Source: Ophthalmolycus amberensis (Eukaryota > Chordata > Actinopteri > Perciformes > Zoarcidae). From it: a stretch of 64,000 nucleotides of DNA. The position numbers and the translations under genes are program-made. How positions within the stretch are numbered: position 1 is the first letter of the stretch; each line of letters begins with the position of its first letter. The DNA is taken from the NCBI GenBank assembly GCA_024529925.1, contig JAFEUB010000908.1, positions 992,001 through 1,056,000 of the forward strand, in the 5' to 3' direction. A model generated the notes under the pieces. It was not told where the DNA came from, ran no database searches, and saw nothing but the letters and a program-made list of their open reading frames with translations. Of the stretch, positions 1 through 13,442 are shown in pieces.

Positions 1-119
1 CAAATGATCCAAGGTAGAAGAACAGTGCATATCAGAAACATACTATGTAAATCTCTGACTCTGAACCGCCCGTTTATCCATCACTCTTAATCTCTCTATC
101 TCTCTGTCTCTCTCTCTCT

Positions 120-130
120 CACACACACAA

Positions 131-174
<44 letters not shown>

Positions 175-184
175 CCACACACAC
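120..184. repeat. CA dinucleotide microsatellite
   Basis: An almost pure CA tract, preceded by a CT-rich run. It has no coding content; a minus-strand ORF across it is only repeat translation. Confidence 0.95.
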
Positions 185-1761
185 TTTGACATGGAGAGGT
201 GGCTGAGATGTGTTGGCTGAGCTGGCACCCTGACATGAAACAGAGTGTTTTGCAACAGCCAGCTTATGTGGCGATGGGTAGTGGGCATGTTAGCACAGTG
301 TGAGTTAAAGTGAAAAACATTCAACGCTCGATCAGGCCTGGGAGAAAGTAGAGGAAGAGACAGACAGACAGAGTGCAAGAGAGAGGCTGGTTATTGTTTA
401 CTTACTAAGTTATCAGCAGATTGTCTTATCTACAGTCAATTGGAAAACTCCATGTTCATGACCAGCTGTTGTTGCCTCATTATATCCTAATGAAGACATA
501 TCACTCCATTGCTTACAAGAGAAAAAGAAAAAAAAACTGAATGACCTGTGCCCTTAAAACCAATCATGGATTCAAAGAAAAAGTCTGTGATAAAAATGTA
601 TGAGCTAGTTAAACTGTGCCCAAGAACTCCTGTATCCCAAACAGTGAGATACATTTATAACACGTTCTGTTGACACACTTGTCATTAGGTATTTCACCCC
701 GTTTACTGACTATAATACCGATGTACGATCAGGTCACGTGTGTGCTGGTGATGATGGGCCATGATAGTGGAATATGTTGGGAATTTAAAGTGGCTTGAGG
801 TCCTGGGGCAAAGGCTGGATAGAGCTGGGAATAGCTAACCAGAAGGAAAGGATGGAGGGCGGGATGAGTGAAGGAGAAAGGCAGCACTGCTGAGAGAGTA
901 TGGTGGGGTTAGTGGTGGTGGTGGTTCTGTCTGAGAATAAACAGACCTCTGATCACGATATTAATGCCAACTTACATTTTTACTGTGAGTGCCTCACTGT
1001 CCCTTGCTAACTGCCCTCAGACTCCATTTAGAGTCATGTGGCATCTGGCACACACAACCACCCACAGTACATCTGCCACCATCAATGCATACAATACCCA
1101 TATCATGATAACTCAGCTTTTTTGTGGCTATGGTTTCCTTGGCATGGCCTCCAGCACCATGGTTAAAACATCTCTGAGTGCTAATTAGGCAAGACTTGTA
1201 AGCCTCTGTGGGCCTTTTGTTTGACAAATTATTTTCTTGTTGGTTTAGAATCCTTGCCTGTAATTTATAGCCTGTTTCATCCTAAACCAGGGCCTAAAAT
1301 AAGAGAGTGCCTGGTGATAAACAAGATGTACAAGGTTTTTTTGAGAGGCTGAAGGGTTGAGTGGATGCTCTAAATTCTTGAGTGGCGTAAATCCTCCATG
1401 ATAAAGCCAAACGTGGCATAGCACAGGCATGATATACTGTCTGCATTCTGACCTGAGGGGATTGAGGTTGTACAGGCATGTCTTGCTTGCTTTTCTATGC
1501 CCAAATGGATGTACAGACACGCAAAATATTCATGACTTGACTGACTCTCGGTTTTTAACGGTAAATCAAACATGCAGGCATAAACAGGCTCCCCCACTAA
1601 CAAACACAATTGTTGTAATATACACACGCATAAGCAAATACAAAATGCACACTCTGTGCTGGATGGAGGCACAGGGGTCAGTCGAGGTGCCTCTTAAGCT
1701 GTGGCTGTCAAGCGGCAGGGCTAATCTTATTAAGGCTCTCTTCAGCCGCTGGTCCAAACTC
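185..1761. other. Gene-free stretch, nothing recognised
   Basis: Short ORFs on both strands lack splice context and resemble no family I know. There is no obvious repeat apart from scattered short GT/CA stretches. Confidence 0.6.
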
Positions 1762-2064
1762 TTAAAGTGATAGTTCACTTTGCTGGAAAATTAGCAGATT
1801 TGAATCCAAGCATAACTTTAAAACCTGAAGTGTTGCCTTTTTGTTTGGGAGAAGTAGTGTCCTGTCTAATACACAATATCTTGTGTATTAGATGTTTGGA
1901 TTTGACACTAAAATAGGTTCCTCAGAATTGCAAGCAAATGGAGAGTGAAGATTTAAAGATCAATATAATGATGCACAGATTCTGTAACGATCGCAGTGGC
2001 GGTTGACATAAAGGGGCACTAAATGGTGTAGCTAAAAGTCCACCAAAGTGAAAGATCACTTTAA
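1762..2064. mobile_element. TTAA-flanked MITE with ~25 bp inverted ends
   Basis: The left end begins TTAAAGTGATAGTTCACTTT. The right end, read on the opposite strand, begins TTAAAGTGATCTTTCACTTT, giving inverted ends of about 25 bp with few mismatches. TTAA at both outer edges matches the target duplication of piggyBac-type elements. Inside, near 1865-1892, a 12 bp stem (TCTAATACACAA and its complement) around a 4-base loop could form a hairpin. There is no transposase ORF, so this is a non-autonomous element of about 300 bp. The superfamily assignment is inference from the TTAA ends. Confidence 0.7.
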
Positions 2065-4903
2065 TTAACTTGGGAAGTGCATGCTGAGCCAGTAGGTTCA
2101 GAATCTCCTTGGTGGATTCCAGACCCTTAGGTCAAGGGTCTGGTTTGGAATGACGTCGAGGTGAGGTGTGAGAATCAGGTCGAGGAATGAGGCGGAGACA
2201 GATGTGGAAATGGGGATGGAGATCAGGAAGGCGGTGGAAATAGGACACGTGCTAAAGCTAGGGGAGTAAAGCTAGGAAGATAGGACGCAAATTAGGTTAG
2301 CAAGGGAACAGACTTCAGCAGGCCATACAGACATGGACTGCAGGAGAATACATAGATCTACAACTATAGGAAGTCTGATGTGATCTTGTTGGCAGACCAG
2401 TGGCCCTGGTCTAAAACTATGGAAAATGTGAGATGCTACCATCAGTATGCAGTTTGGTATAATGTTACCCATGGGGTGCATTTAAATACCAATGTTTATG
2501 AATTAAATAGCAATACTCACAATGCACCTGTAAACAAATGTAGTACATCCCCTAGTTATCTATTCAGTATCCGTCCACATTTTCCTTAGAGATGTTGGAC
2601 TACCCACCAAATGACAGAAAGACAAAGCACAGCACTACATTCTGAGAAATAGAGAAGGATTGGTACCTGCTGGTATCTGACTCTCTAAGGTCATAACCAT
2701 GTCAAACCTCTTTGCTACATCCTGCCTTTAACAAGTGTACCAGTAATCCTCTGAACATCTTCTCTGTGCCACGTCTGATTCGATTTATAACACTTACTCT
2801 CCAGACACGACATGGGTTCAATGTCAGTTTTGAAATTGACTTAATCCACCAGATATATTCCCTAGCCATGTTTTAATTTGTCCTTTAGTTAATCCATCAG
2901 CAGGGATAAGAGTGGAGCTTATCATGGTACCTGCAAAGTGCCTTAAATGGGATATTTTGTTCCTGGAGCTCGTTGATATGGAGATAGCTCGGTAAATGTA
3001 ATTGGATGAGTTTTTAGAAATACTTTTTAACAAATGTGAAAGATGAAACCCCACATGTAAACCTTAACATAAAATGATGTATGTGTCCCACTTTTTTGCA
3101 TTCAACTCTTCTGGTGTTTACTTTAGTATGTGGCATTTGCCTAAATATATGATTCCTATTCAATATATACAGTATATATTTTTTCTTTTTCTGAATAACA
3201 GTTCAATGCCAGTATGAAATATCCAGAATGAAACCCTGTTCTCTTTGATTGAAGATACTGAAAGTACTGAGACTAAAGCCTGGTGTTTACTGATGACCTG
3301 TTCGGCAGCTAAAAAACAACTTACCATTAAACCCCACTGTGGATGCCCTGTTAATAGTCGTTGTGTAACAGTCACCACATAACTTTGCCCATGTATTTGC
3401 AGGAATTAGGGAATAAGCCAAATACAGGATACATCTCAAATTTCTGATTGTTGTGCTAGTATCTGATAGTGTTAAGGGAAAGTATGACTCAACTGACCCA
3501 GCAGGCAACATCTGCCTTCATTCTGTTTCAGATGGGTTCCTGTGATGGGTTACATCATGCTCTAGATACATTTACGAGCATTATTGACCAGCCCCTTAAT
3601 GGCAGATCAATGGGTGGTAAACAACCAAGTCCTGTAATGTGTCATCTGCCAGGAGGTTTTTCCAACAATACTTGCAATCTAAGTCAATTTGACACCTTGC
3701 TGCTACCTGTGGGGATGTTGGGAATGTTGGTAACCTCTCTGAACCTCAGACAGCTCTGCCGACACTCACTCTGGTGAGGATGTATCAGAGTAAACTTTGG
3801 ACTGAGGTTTGAGATCAGACAACAAACAGGACAAGAAGCAAACAGAGCTTTCAGTCCTCTGAAGCATAGGAGAGAAAAAGAGAAATCTTCTTTGGTTGTT
3901 TAAGTTGCAATCATCTGGTAATGCATTAAAATACATGGGCAGCAAAATTGATATATTTCTAGTTCTTGAATGTAGTGGAATGAAATTGTGCAAAGTGCTG
4001 ACCAATGTGACAGTAACCAGGGGGAAGGGCAGGAGCAGAGGAAAAAGGCAAACGTTGTGAGGAAAGAGATGTATTTGACCTGGGCACAGGTCAGTCAGTA
4101 TTCCAGAAACAGCCTGATCAAACACAAACTGAAGCCAAGCCAAATACCTCTGGACTTCAGTCTGGCACATGGAAGCAGAGATTACACTGCACACAGTACA
4201 TCAACCCAGCACTCTGCAAAGTACTGTATATGTTCCCGGCCTTTTTGGCTTGTGACCCGTTAAAATGAAGCAAAGTGCCTGGGACCTCTCATCACGTTGC
4301 ATATGTCCACCAGTGGCAACCAGTTAAACTAAAGAGGGATTTATTTTCATAGTTTTATTTGAACAACTTTTAGACTCTTAAGGAGATACAAGTATCCAGT
4401 AATCCATAAGAAATAAAGAAGAAATTAGAGAACAGTGGAGAACCACAGCTCTTTAAGCTGTAACAACTACAGCTTGAATGCTACATGCTGCTTTCAGCTA
4501 ATACTGGCTTATCAAAGATACAGTATATCAGGATATCCGAATACTGTTTGTTGCCAGATATGAAAATTGAATTGTATTATGTAATTATGTATATCTGTTT
4601 GGTGAGTTTATTTATCTGTAAATGATTTAACACAATACATTTCCCCATATTAACCAAATGTCAAGGATGAGTGTTAATGTAAAATGTTGATATCTACCAA
4701 TATGTTGTCCTTTTTTAACATAACGGATCCTGAATATCTATATTGGTATCAGGCTAAGACAAACAGTCTCAGTGTGCCTCTATTTAAAACACACTGTTGC
4801 TCACAGATACAGAAATAGAGAGGAGGAAACGGAGGGGAGGCAAAGAACAGGAGTGTAAAAAGCAAAAATCACAGACAGACTGAGACACGGACAAATAAAC
4901 CAC
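2065..4903. other. Gene-free stretch, nothing recognised
   Basis: AT-rich unique-looking sequence. A 76-codon minus-strand ORF at 2824-3054 superficially recalls the end of a retroelement RNase H region but is too short to assign. Confidence 0.5.
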
Positions 4904-5296
4904 ACTAGAAAAAGCATTTCCTGCTGAAAATGCGTTGGAATGCTGAAAGCTGAAATTAATTGTGAAAAAATTGCTGAAAATTAAGAAATGGGAGACTATC
5001 TGTCTGAAAAATGTTGAAGCCCGAAAGCATTTAAACTGCACTGCTGAAAAACCTTCTAGTTGAAATGTCTAACTATGGTGTCTGTAGCTGAAAGTATGAG
5101 GAAGAAGAAGGCTTTGAAAGTTGAAGTATAACAGGATTTGAAGATTTTCTCCATAGAGATCCCATTCAAAAGAAAATTGCAAAAAGCTTAATTCAAAAAG
5201 TTTAAAGATTGCAAATATGAAAAGTCAAAGCACCCCTCTCCTGAAAGAGCTGAACATTTTGATATTTGAACAATTTCTGTAGCTTAAACTAATTTC

Positions 5297-5890
5297 AGAA
5301 GTAGTGATATTTGTAGTAATAGTAGTAGAAGTTGTAGTTGAAGTAGAAGTATTAGTTAGTAGTAGAAGTATTAGTAGCATTAGAATAAGTAGTAGTAGTA
5401 GTAGCAGTAGTGATATTTGTAATAGTAGTAGTAGAAGTTGTAGTAGAAGTATCATTAGTAGTAGAACTATTAGTATTTAGAAGAAGTATTAGTATTTAGA
5501 AGAAGTAGTAGCCTAGTATCAGTAGTAGTAGTAATAGCTGTAGTAGTGGTCGTAGTATTTAATATAACAGTAGTAGTAGTAGTAGTAGTAGTAAAAGTAA
5601 TGGCAGTATTTGAAGTAGCAGTAGTAGTAGTACTAGTAGCAGTCGTACTAATAGCTGTAGTAGTATTAGTACTGGTAGTAGCATGAATAGCAGTAGTAGC
5701 AGTTGTAGTATAAGTAATAGTAGTAGTGGTAGTAATAGCAGTAGTGGTAGTAATAATATTGATGGTAGCAGTAATAGCACTAGTAATAGTAGCAACAGCA
5801 AAAGTTGTAGTAGAAGTAGTAGCAGCAGTAGTAGTAGTAATACTAGAAATATTAGCAGCAGTAGTAGTTGTCGCAGTATTAGTAAGAGCA
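5297..5890. repeat. AGT/ACT trinucleotide array, unit 1
   Basis: Imperfect AGT (GTA, TAG) repeats. Long ORFs on both strands (poly-Ser, poly-Val, poly-Leu, poly-Thr) arise only because the repeat lacks stops in several frames. Confidence 0.95.
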
Positions 5891-5968
5891 GTCATTATTT
5901 CAACAAAAAAGCCTAATTTTGAGCTTAATGTTTACATACAGTTAATCCATGGGGCTTTTATTTTGAAA

Positions 5969-5997
5969 GGGTGGGGCTGGGTGGGGGAGGGAGGGGG
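5969..5997 (+). other. G-quadruplex-like block, macrosatellite unit 1
   Basis: At least five runs of three or more G separated by 1-2 bases on the plus strand. Equivalent blocks are at 7197-7225 and 8448-8476. Confidence 0.75.
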
Positions 5998-6557
5998 AGA
6001 GGAGATATAATCATAATGTTTGACACACATAAACAGAGGTTATTAAATGACAGGCTTCATCACAAGCAGTTCAGTTAGAATTCACTCTCTGGGGCTTTTA
6101 TTTTGAAATGGGGTGTGGGGTGTGGGGGAGAAGGGGAGAGGAGACAGAATCATAATGTTAGACTAGAAAATGCATTTCCTGCTGAAAATGCGTTGGAATG
6201 CTGAAAGCTGAAATTAATTGTGAAAAAATTGCTGAAAATTAAGAAATGGGAGACTATCTGTCTGAAAAATGTTGAAGCCCGAAAGCATTTAAACTGCACT
6301 GCTGAAAAACCTTCTAGTTGAAATGTCTAACTATGGTGTCTGTAGCTGAAAGTATGAGGAAGAAGAAGGCTTTGAAAGTTGAAGAAGTATAACAGTATTT
6401 GAAGATTTTCTCCATAGAGATCCCATTCAAAAGAAATTTGCAAAAAGCTTAATTCAAAAAGTTTAAAGATTACAAATATGAAAAGTCAAAGCACCCCTCT
6501 CTTGAAAGAGCTGAACATTTTGATATTTGAACAATTTCTGTAGCTTAATCTAATTTC

Positions 6558-7125
6558 AGAAGTAGTGATATTTGTAGTAATAGTAGTAGAAGTTGTAGTT
6601 GAAGTAGAAGTATTATTAGTAGTAGAAGTATTAGTAGCATTAGAATAAGTACGTAGTAGTAGTAGCAGTAGTGATATTTGTAATAGTAGTAGTAGAAGTT
6701 GTAGTAGAAGTATCATTAGTAGTAGAAGTATTAGTATTTAGAAGAAGTATTAGTATTTAGAAGAAGTAGTAGCCTAGTATCAGTAGTAGTAGTAATAGCT
6801 GTAGTAGTGGTCGTAGTATTTAATATAACAGTAGTAGTAGTAGTAGTAGTAGTAAAAGTAATGGCAGTATTTGAAGTATCAGTAGTAGTAGTACTAGTAG
6901 CAGTCGTACTAATAGCTGTAGTAGTATTAGTACTGGTAGTAGCATGAATAGCAGTAGTAGCAGTTGTAGTATAAGTAATAGTAGTAGTGGTAGTAATAGC
7001 AGTAGTGGTAGTAATAATATTGATGGTAGCAGTAATAGCACTAGTAATAGTAGCAACAGCAAAAGTTGTAGTAGAAGTAGTAGCAGCAGTAGTAGTTGTC
7101 GCAGTATTAGTAAGAGCATTCATTA
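6558..7125. repeat. AGT/ACT trinucleotide array, unit 2
   Basis: Same array as in unit 1, with a short internal deletion near its right end that accounts for most of the period difference. Confidence 0.95.
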
Positions 7126-7788
7126 TTTCAACAAAAAAGCCTAATTTTGAGCTTAATGTTTACATACAGTTAATCCATGGGGCTTTTATTTTGAAAGGGT
7201 GGGGCTGGGTGGGGGAGGGAGGGGGAGAGGAGACATAATCATAATGTTTGACACACATAAACAGAGGTTATTAAATGACAGGCTTCATCACAAGCAGTTC
7301 AGTTAGAATTCACTCTCTGGGGCTTTTATTTTGAAATGGGGTGTGGGGTGTGGGGGAGAAGGGGAGAGGAGACAGAATCATAATGTTAGACTAGAAAATG
7401 CATTTCCTGCTGAAAATGCGTTGGAATGCTGAAAGCTGAAATTAATTGTGAAAAAATTGCTGAAAATTAAGAAATGGGAGACTATCTGTCTGAAAAATGT
7501 TGAAGCCCGAAAGCATTTAAACTGCACTGCTGAAAAACCTTCTAGTTGAAATGTCTAACTATGGTGTCTGTAGCTGAAAGTATGAGGAAGAAGAAGGCTT
7601 TGAAAGTTGAAGAAGTATAACAGTATTTGAAGATTTTCTCCATAGAGATCCCATTCAAAAGAAATTTGCAAAAAGCTTAATTCAAAAAGTTTAAAGATTA
7701 CAAATATGAAAAGTCAAAGCACCCCTCTCTTGAAAGAGCTGAACATTTTGATATTTGAACAATTTCTGTAGCTTAAACAAATTTCAGA

Positions 7789-8375
7789 AGTAGTGATATT
7801 TGTAGTAATAGTAGTAGAAGTTGTAGTTGAAGTATTATTAGTAGTAGAAGTATTCGTAGCATTAGAATAAGTAGTAGTAGTAGCAGTAGTGATATTTGTA
7901 ATAGTAGTAGTAGAAGTCGTAGTTGTAGTAGAAGTATCATTAGTAGTAGACTATTAGAAGTATTAGTATTTAGAAGAAGTAGTAGCCTAGTATCAGTAGT
8001 AGTAGTAATAGCTGTAGTAGTGGTCGTAGTATTTAATATAACAGTAGTAGTAGTAGTAGTAGTAGTAAAGTAATAAGTAATGGCAGTATTTGAAGTAGCA
8101 GTAGTAGTAGTACTAGTAGCAGTCGTACTAATAGCTGTAGTAGTATTAGTACTGGTAGTAGCATGAATAGCAGTAGTAGCAGTTGTAGTATAAGTAATAG
8201 TAGTAGTGGTAGTAATAGCAGTAGTGGTAGTAATAATATTGATGGTAGCAGTAATAGCACTAGTAATAGTAGCAACAGCAAAAGTTGTAGTAGAAGTAGT
8301 AGCAGCAGTAGTAGTAGTAATACTAGAAATATTAGCAGCAGTAGTAGTTGTTGCAGTATTAGTAAGAGCAGTCAT
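7789..8375. repeat. AGT/ACT trinucleotide array, unit 3
   Basis: Same array, slightly rearranged at its left side. A 200-codon minus-strand ORF across it is repeat translation, not a gene. Confidence 0.95.
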
Positions 8376-8590
8376 TATTTCAACAAAAAAGCCTAATTTT
8401 GAGCTTAATGTTACATACAGTTAATCCATGGGGCTTTTATTTTGAAAGGGTGGGGCTGGGTGGGGGAGGGAGGGGGAGAGGAGACATAATCATAATGTTT
8501 GACACACATAAACAGAGGTTATTAAATGACAGGCTTCATCACAAGCAGTTCAGTTAGAATTCACTCTCTGGGGCTTTTATTTTAAAATGG

Positions 8591-8640
8591 CGTGTGTGTG
8601 TGTGTGTGGGGGGGGGGGGGAGGAGGGGGGAAAGACCTCT
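8591..8640. repeat. TG tract and G-rich run ending the macrosatellite
   Basis: The third unit breaks off into a TG microsatellite followed by about 13 consecutive G and a second G-rich block. Confidence 0.9.
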
Positions 8641-8789
8641 AAAGATCCCTAAGACCTGAATGACTGTATGAGAGAGAGACACACAGAGAGAGAGAGGGAG
8701 AGGAGTGTATGTGCGCGTGTGTCTGTGAGTCTGTGTGTTTATCAACATCACTAATTGGCTCAATCGCGAACACCTGTGTGCCTGAAGCC

Positions 8790-8937
8790 ATTTGAAAATA
8801 TTCTCCATAGAGATCCCATTGAAAATAAAAAGCTTAATAATTCAAAAAGTTTAAAGGTTAGAAATATGAAAAGTCATAGCACCCCTCTGGTGAAAGAGCT
8901 GAACATTTTAATAGTTGAACGGTTTCTGCATAACAGC
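8790..8937. repeat. Diverged fragment of a fourth macrosatellite unit
   Basis: This stretch shares the words TCTCCATAGAGATCCCATT, TTCAAAAAGTTTAAAG and AAAGAGCTGAACATTTT with the pre-array part of the three units, in the same order and orientation, but with more substitutions and deletions. It is probably an older unit remnant. Confidence 0.85.
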
Positions 8938-11590
8938 ATTCCAACAATTACAGAGAGCTGAGGCATAACAGGAAGGTCCTTTGTTGTGCTTTGTTCAAAT
9001 ACCCTGCATGTTGTTTATCCATTCTGTGAGTTAGAGTTCCTCATATTGTATCGCACTTGCACAAACAAAAACAAACCTGTTGTGTGTTGAAAACCTTGCA
9101 TCTCACAGACGGAGCTAAACAGCAACGTATTAATCTCAATGGAAATGCAGTTTTGACTTCATCCAATGGGGCTTTGAGAAAGTTTGAGTGGGGTTTGAAA
9201 CCCTCAGAGGTCAAAGCTTTTTGGCTAAGAAGAGCTATGTAATCCTTCAGCTGGCCACAAAAATCACCAAATATCGAGATATGATTTTCACCTGACCTAC
9301 ACACTGCGTGAATCTGTCATAATGGAGTTCAACATGCAACTCCAACTGCGGGAATATCGTTAAACAAGACGGCAGATGCATGCACACAGATGCTGACACA
9401 CAACTGATACACTATGCACAGTCTGCTTCCTAAAATAGCGTGATGGAAAATCTATACTGGTGTCCGGTTGTTTCTGCACTGCTGCGCTTTGGTGATACAA
9501 CCGGCACACAATAGTCACCTCACTCTGTGACCACATGTCATTCATTGCAAAGCTGCAGCACTGCCACACGGGGCTTTAGTCATATGAATAAGGGCAAGGG
9601 GCATTGGGGTGGAAGCTCTTTGTGCATAACTGTTGATCCCAGCTAATCCAAACCACTTGTGAACAGAGGTACTTTTCAGACCAGAGAAATGTTCAGATCA
9701 GACACACTAGGATGTGCAAAATGTAATTTACTTATCTCAAAATGTCCGAAACAATTCTACATGGCTTTTAACCATTTAGTTTAGATAAACAGTATGTCCC
9801 TACTGTATTATTGATCATTGCGGTGAAGGGGAAAACCATAACAGCTATTATGGAGCAGCATAACAACACTCAGGAAGTCAATAATTATTCACAACAGGAC
9901 CTCTGTTGAAGAAACACGGGATATAAAATAGGAATGATATTGATGATTTTGATTAAATATTTATGTTGAAATGAGAGTGACGTATTCTTGTGAGAAACAG
10001 AGAGAGAAAAACTTTACAAACTGATAGACTATCTATACAGATCTATATACAAGCTATAACTCACTATATATATCATGATTTACATACCATCATGCTTTAT
10101 ACTACTCTCTCATTTATCAAAAAAAAGCAACAACTTGACTTTTAAGTTGTATGATTTTTTTTCCCTCTCAATTTGTTTTAATTCAGTTAAAGGTTCCTGA
10201 AGTATGCAATGACCATAAATAGATCCAAGCTGAAACTGGCTCGACAGAGAGTGTCAGTGAGGTTGCATCAGCCGCCTAAACTGCAAAAGAAATGGGCAGC
10301 CCTCGATCGAATGGCATGCGGGCAATTATAAGCACAAAGAAAAGAAACCATAGATAGATTTGAAAGGAAACACCTTTACTCGTGGACAGGTATAATCACA
10401 CGAAAAAGAACACAATTACAGATTAAAATCCTGTGGTTTCATGAGTGCCTTGGCCAACATTAAAACTGGTCTGAGCCTGATAAGCAGGAATGGCACCCTT
10501 GGGCGTTCCTCGCACCAAGGGTTAGATTAGTTAAAAGCCTTTAGTTCTTACTCGAGACAGGCAGAGAGCGTATGCACGTGTCAATGTGTTTATGTGTCTA
10601 TTTGTGTTTCCAAATGTGGTTCTGCGTGTGAGTCATTGGGTTTTTCTTATTGTGTCTGTGTGTATGACTCTGGGTGTGTTGGAAGGTTTTTGGATGCATG
10701 GGATGAAGGCAGAGTAGGGAGCGGTGTAAGAGGAAAATGTACAAAGACTTCTGGGTACAATGAAAGCAATTAGATGCCAAAACAGAGCAACACCCAAGGT
10801 CACAGAAAACTGAACGAGAACACTTAACTATTGTTCTTGATCGCTTTTTCAAGTTTCCCTGTAACACCAGCAAGCAGCGCTAAAATGACATGAGGGCAAA
10901 CGTCTACGTGACATTAAGCATGCAGTGGCAACTCTCTTTCTCTCCGTCTGACAAACAAGAACATGGAACTGTTAACAAACTCTCCCGCTCTCACCCGAGC
11001 ACAGCCAATCGCTGATGTTGCTGAGGGTTTGAATTGGGGTTTGTTCATTCTCAATTAATGACAGCCACAGCTTTCAATAGTGTATGTAATGGGATGTGAG
11101 TAATTACTGTAAGGCAGGTGGGCAGACATTAGAGATGCGCTGCGTGTGAACAACACAGAAGCAAGACATATGGGGCTGTTTGATCCCACACAGGCATGGG
11201 AAGTGGCCAGTGTGTGGGTCAGCCTCCTTAATCCTGTTGGGGATGGAAGGACAACCGCACCCGTCCAACCCTGCTCGTAGCACTCGATATACAACAACCT
11301 GTATAAAACCCTCAGATAACCTCCTATGGTGGGAAGTGCAATCTGTGATTTCAACACACACACACTTCAATATTTAGTTGGCATATCCTCAGTCATATGA
11401 CTTTGGAGCCAACTCACCCAATGGGATCGGCTTTCCACCACAAAGAAGAGAGAAAGAAAGAGACACCCAGGGATCAAATTGCGTTCAGAGATGCAAACAT
11501 ACCAAAATATACATGTACACTGGACCGCAGATGCACATGAAGATATATGTGTTGCAGTGATACATCACCACCACCATGATACACAGAAGT

Positions 11591-11615
11591 ACACACACGC
11601 ATACACACACACACG

Positions 11616-11661
<46 letters not shown>
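11591..11661. repeat. CA microsatellite
   Basis: A long CA tract with a few CG interruptions at its left side. Confidence 0.95.
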
Positions 11662-11665
<4 letters not shown>

Positions 11666-13375
11666 TGAACATAAATAGAGAGGCGCTAGAGCCAAGCAAC
11701 CAAGCTGTGCCTCTTGGTGTCTGTGGCATAACACGCTGTCTCTTTCTGAACACACATGCAGGCGCACACATGCAAGTACCCACAAACATGAACTCAGTAA
11801 GTAACATAGATTTGATGAAACAGACATCAGGTCTGAAGACGGAAATATTCAAATGTAATTTCCTGTGTGTGGGGGTGAAGGGGTTAGGGAAACAGCAGCA
11901 GCAACTTTTATATGCTATTAATGATTAAAAGTGTGTCTGTGCTTTTTGGCAAATTGTGGCCTAAGACCTCCGAGCCCCAATCAGTCCACCCGCCGTTTTC
12001 GTTAAAGAGCAGCTTCCTCTTCCACTGGAATGCTACCTGACCCTGACCTTGTCCTATCTCAGGCCTGTGGCAATCAGTTATTCTGAAGCTGCACAATGTC
12101 GAACATGTGAGCAGGGAGAGTTTTCCTACAGGTGACGGTCCACCGAAAACGACCCAGAACCTGAAGGGCATAAAGTCACAACAAGAAACATCCACTAAAA
12201 TTGTTTTAATACAACCTGAATGCACTGATCATACAAAAATGAAGCGATTCTTGCTGCATAACAACCTTCAGCCCATAAGTCTTTCCCCATATTCTGTAAA
12301 GCCTCCCCGTCAGTGCAGCCATGCTGGATCTCAACACACAACCCCCTGGCCTCGGGCCAGCCCGGCCACGACCGGATGAAGACACCGTCCCTGAAATGAA
12401 GTGGCTCTCTTATCTCCTCTCGCCCTCTTGGTCCGACCCTGCCCTGTCCTGTCCTCGCTGGCGACGCGACACCTTCCTATCCGAGTCTCTCACCACACAC
12501 AAACAGCCCGTTGCCTCACACATGAGCTGTCTGGCCTTGTAAAGATGTGCTGTCCTTCCTGCCTACATGAAATCAGGAGTATATGTCCAAAAAACTGTGG
12601 CAGGCACATGGTGTTTGACTTTGTATTAATATTGTTTTCAGTGTTTTAGTGGACCAAACTATTGATGGCATTTGTTTACCCGCTGTAACTCAGACCAGCT
12701 GCAGAGGCCGATAAAGCTATTCACACACATACAGTAGAAACAGAGAGAGTGCTTGTGACTTGATTACCACATTACAGGAAGTTAAGACAGATGTTCAAAG
12801 GAGTTTTACATGTGAAACAGTTGAGTTTTTCATTTGCTCTGAGAAGCAAACAGAGCTTTTTTCTTTAAGATGTTTATTTTTTTATTTTAAAACTTAGAAG
12901 AGGAAGTGGGAAAAGACGCAGGGTTTTGCCCTCAGATTTAACATGTTTATACGCAGTCTGGCGCCTGACATACTCTCTCTCACTTGATCGCTTTCTCAGT
13001 CTATCTCTCTCTCTCTCTCTTTGTCACTCCGTCAGCATGCTCTGCTCTAGTTTCCCCTCAGCCAAACCCCCTTCGTGTCCCTCTTCCTCAGGATCTGCAC
13101 TTCTTGTCCTCCATTCTTTCTCCTCTCTGCAGCTCAATTTTTCTCTTATTCATTTTCAAACTAGCTCTTCTCTCTTCTCTCCTCTCCTCTCCTCTCTTCT
13201 CCCAGCACACAAGGCCTATGCTCCTTAACTTTCCCCTCGCTGTCTCACTCTGCTCCCTCCTCTTGCATACACAGTCTTTGCTCACTGACACCCTGTTTAA
13301 AAAACAACCAAAGAGGCAGCCAATAAGACAGAAACAAACTGTACAGTTGCCATCACCAGCACAATCACTTACTTC

Positions 13376-13404
13376 TCTCTCTCTTTCTCTTTCTCTTTCT
13401 CCCA

Positions 13405-13435
<31 letters not shown>

Positions 13436-13442
13436 CCTCCCT
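13376..13442. repeat. CT-rich pyrimidine tract
   Basis: CTCT/TTCT repeats; a weaker CT tract lies at 13003-13020. Confidence 0.85.

Larger units (their letters stand above)
4904..8590. repeat. Macrosatellite: three tandem units of ~1.2 kb
   Basis: The motif ACTAGAAAA(A/T)GCATTTCCT recurs at 4904, 6162 and 7390, giving periods of 1258 and 1228 bp; the third unit runs to about 8590. Each unit contains, in order, about 390 bp rich in GCTGAAA words, an AGT-type trinucleotide array of about 0.55-0.6 kb, and about 260 bp with the word GGGGCTTTTATTTTGAAA twice plus G-rich blocks. Units are nearly identical base for base outside small array indels, including the scattered non-AGT variants inside the array, so they probably arose by recent unequal exchange or replication slippage of a whole unit. 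No protein is encoded. Confidence 0.95.

Noticed and set aside
2824..3054. Minus-strand ORF with PADGLTKG, recalling the end of a retroelement RNase H
   Set aside because: Too short, no other retroelement part nearby; resemblance may be chance.
5470..8396. Long poly-Leu, poly-Thr, poly-Ser and poly-Val ORFs on both strands
   Set aside because: They are translations of the AGT triplet arrays in several frames; composition and position follow the repeat exactly.
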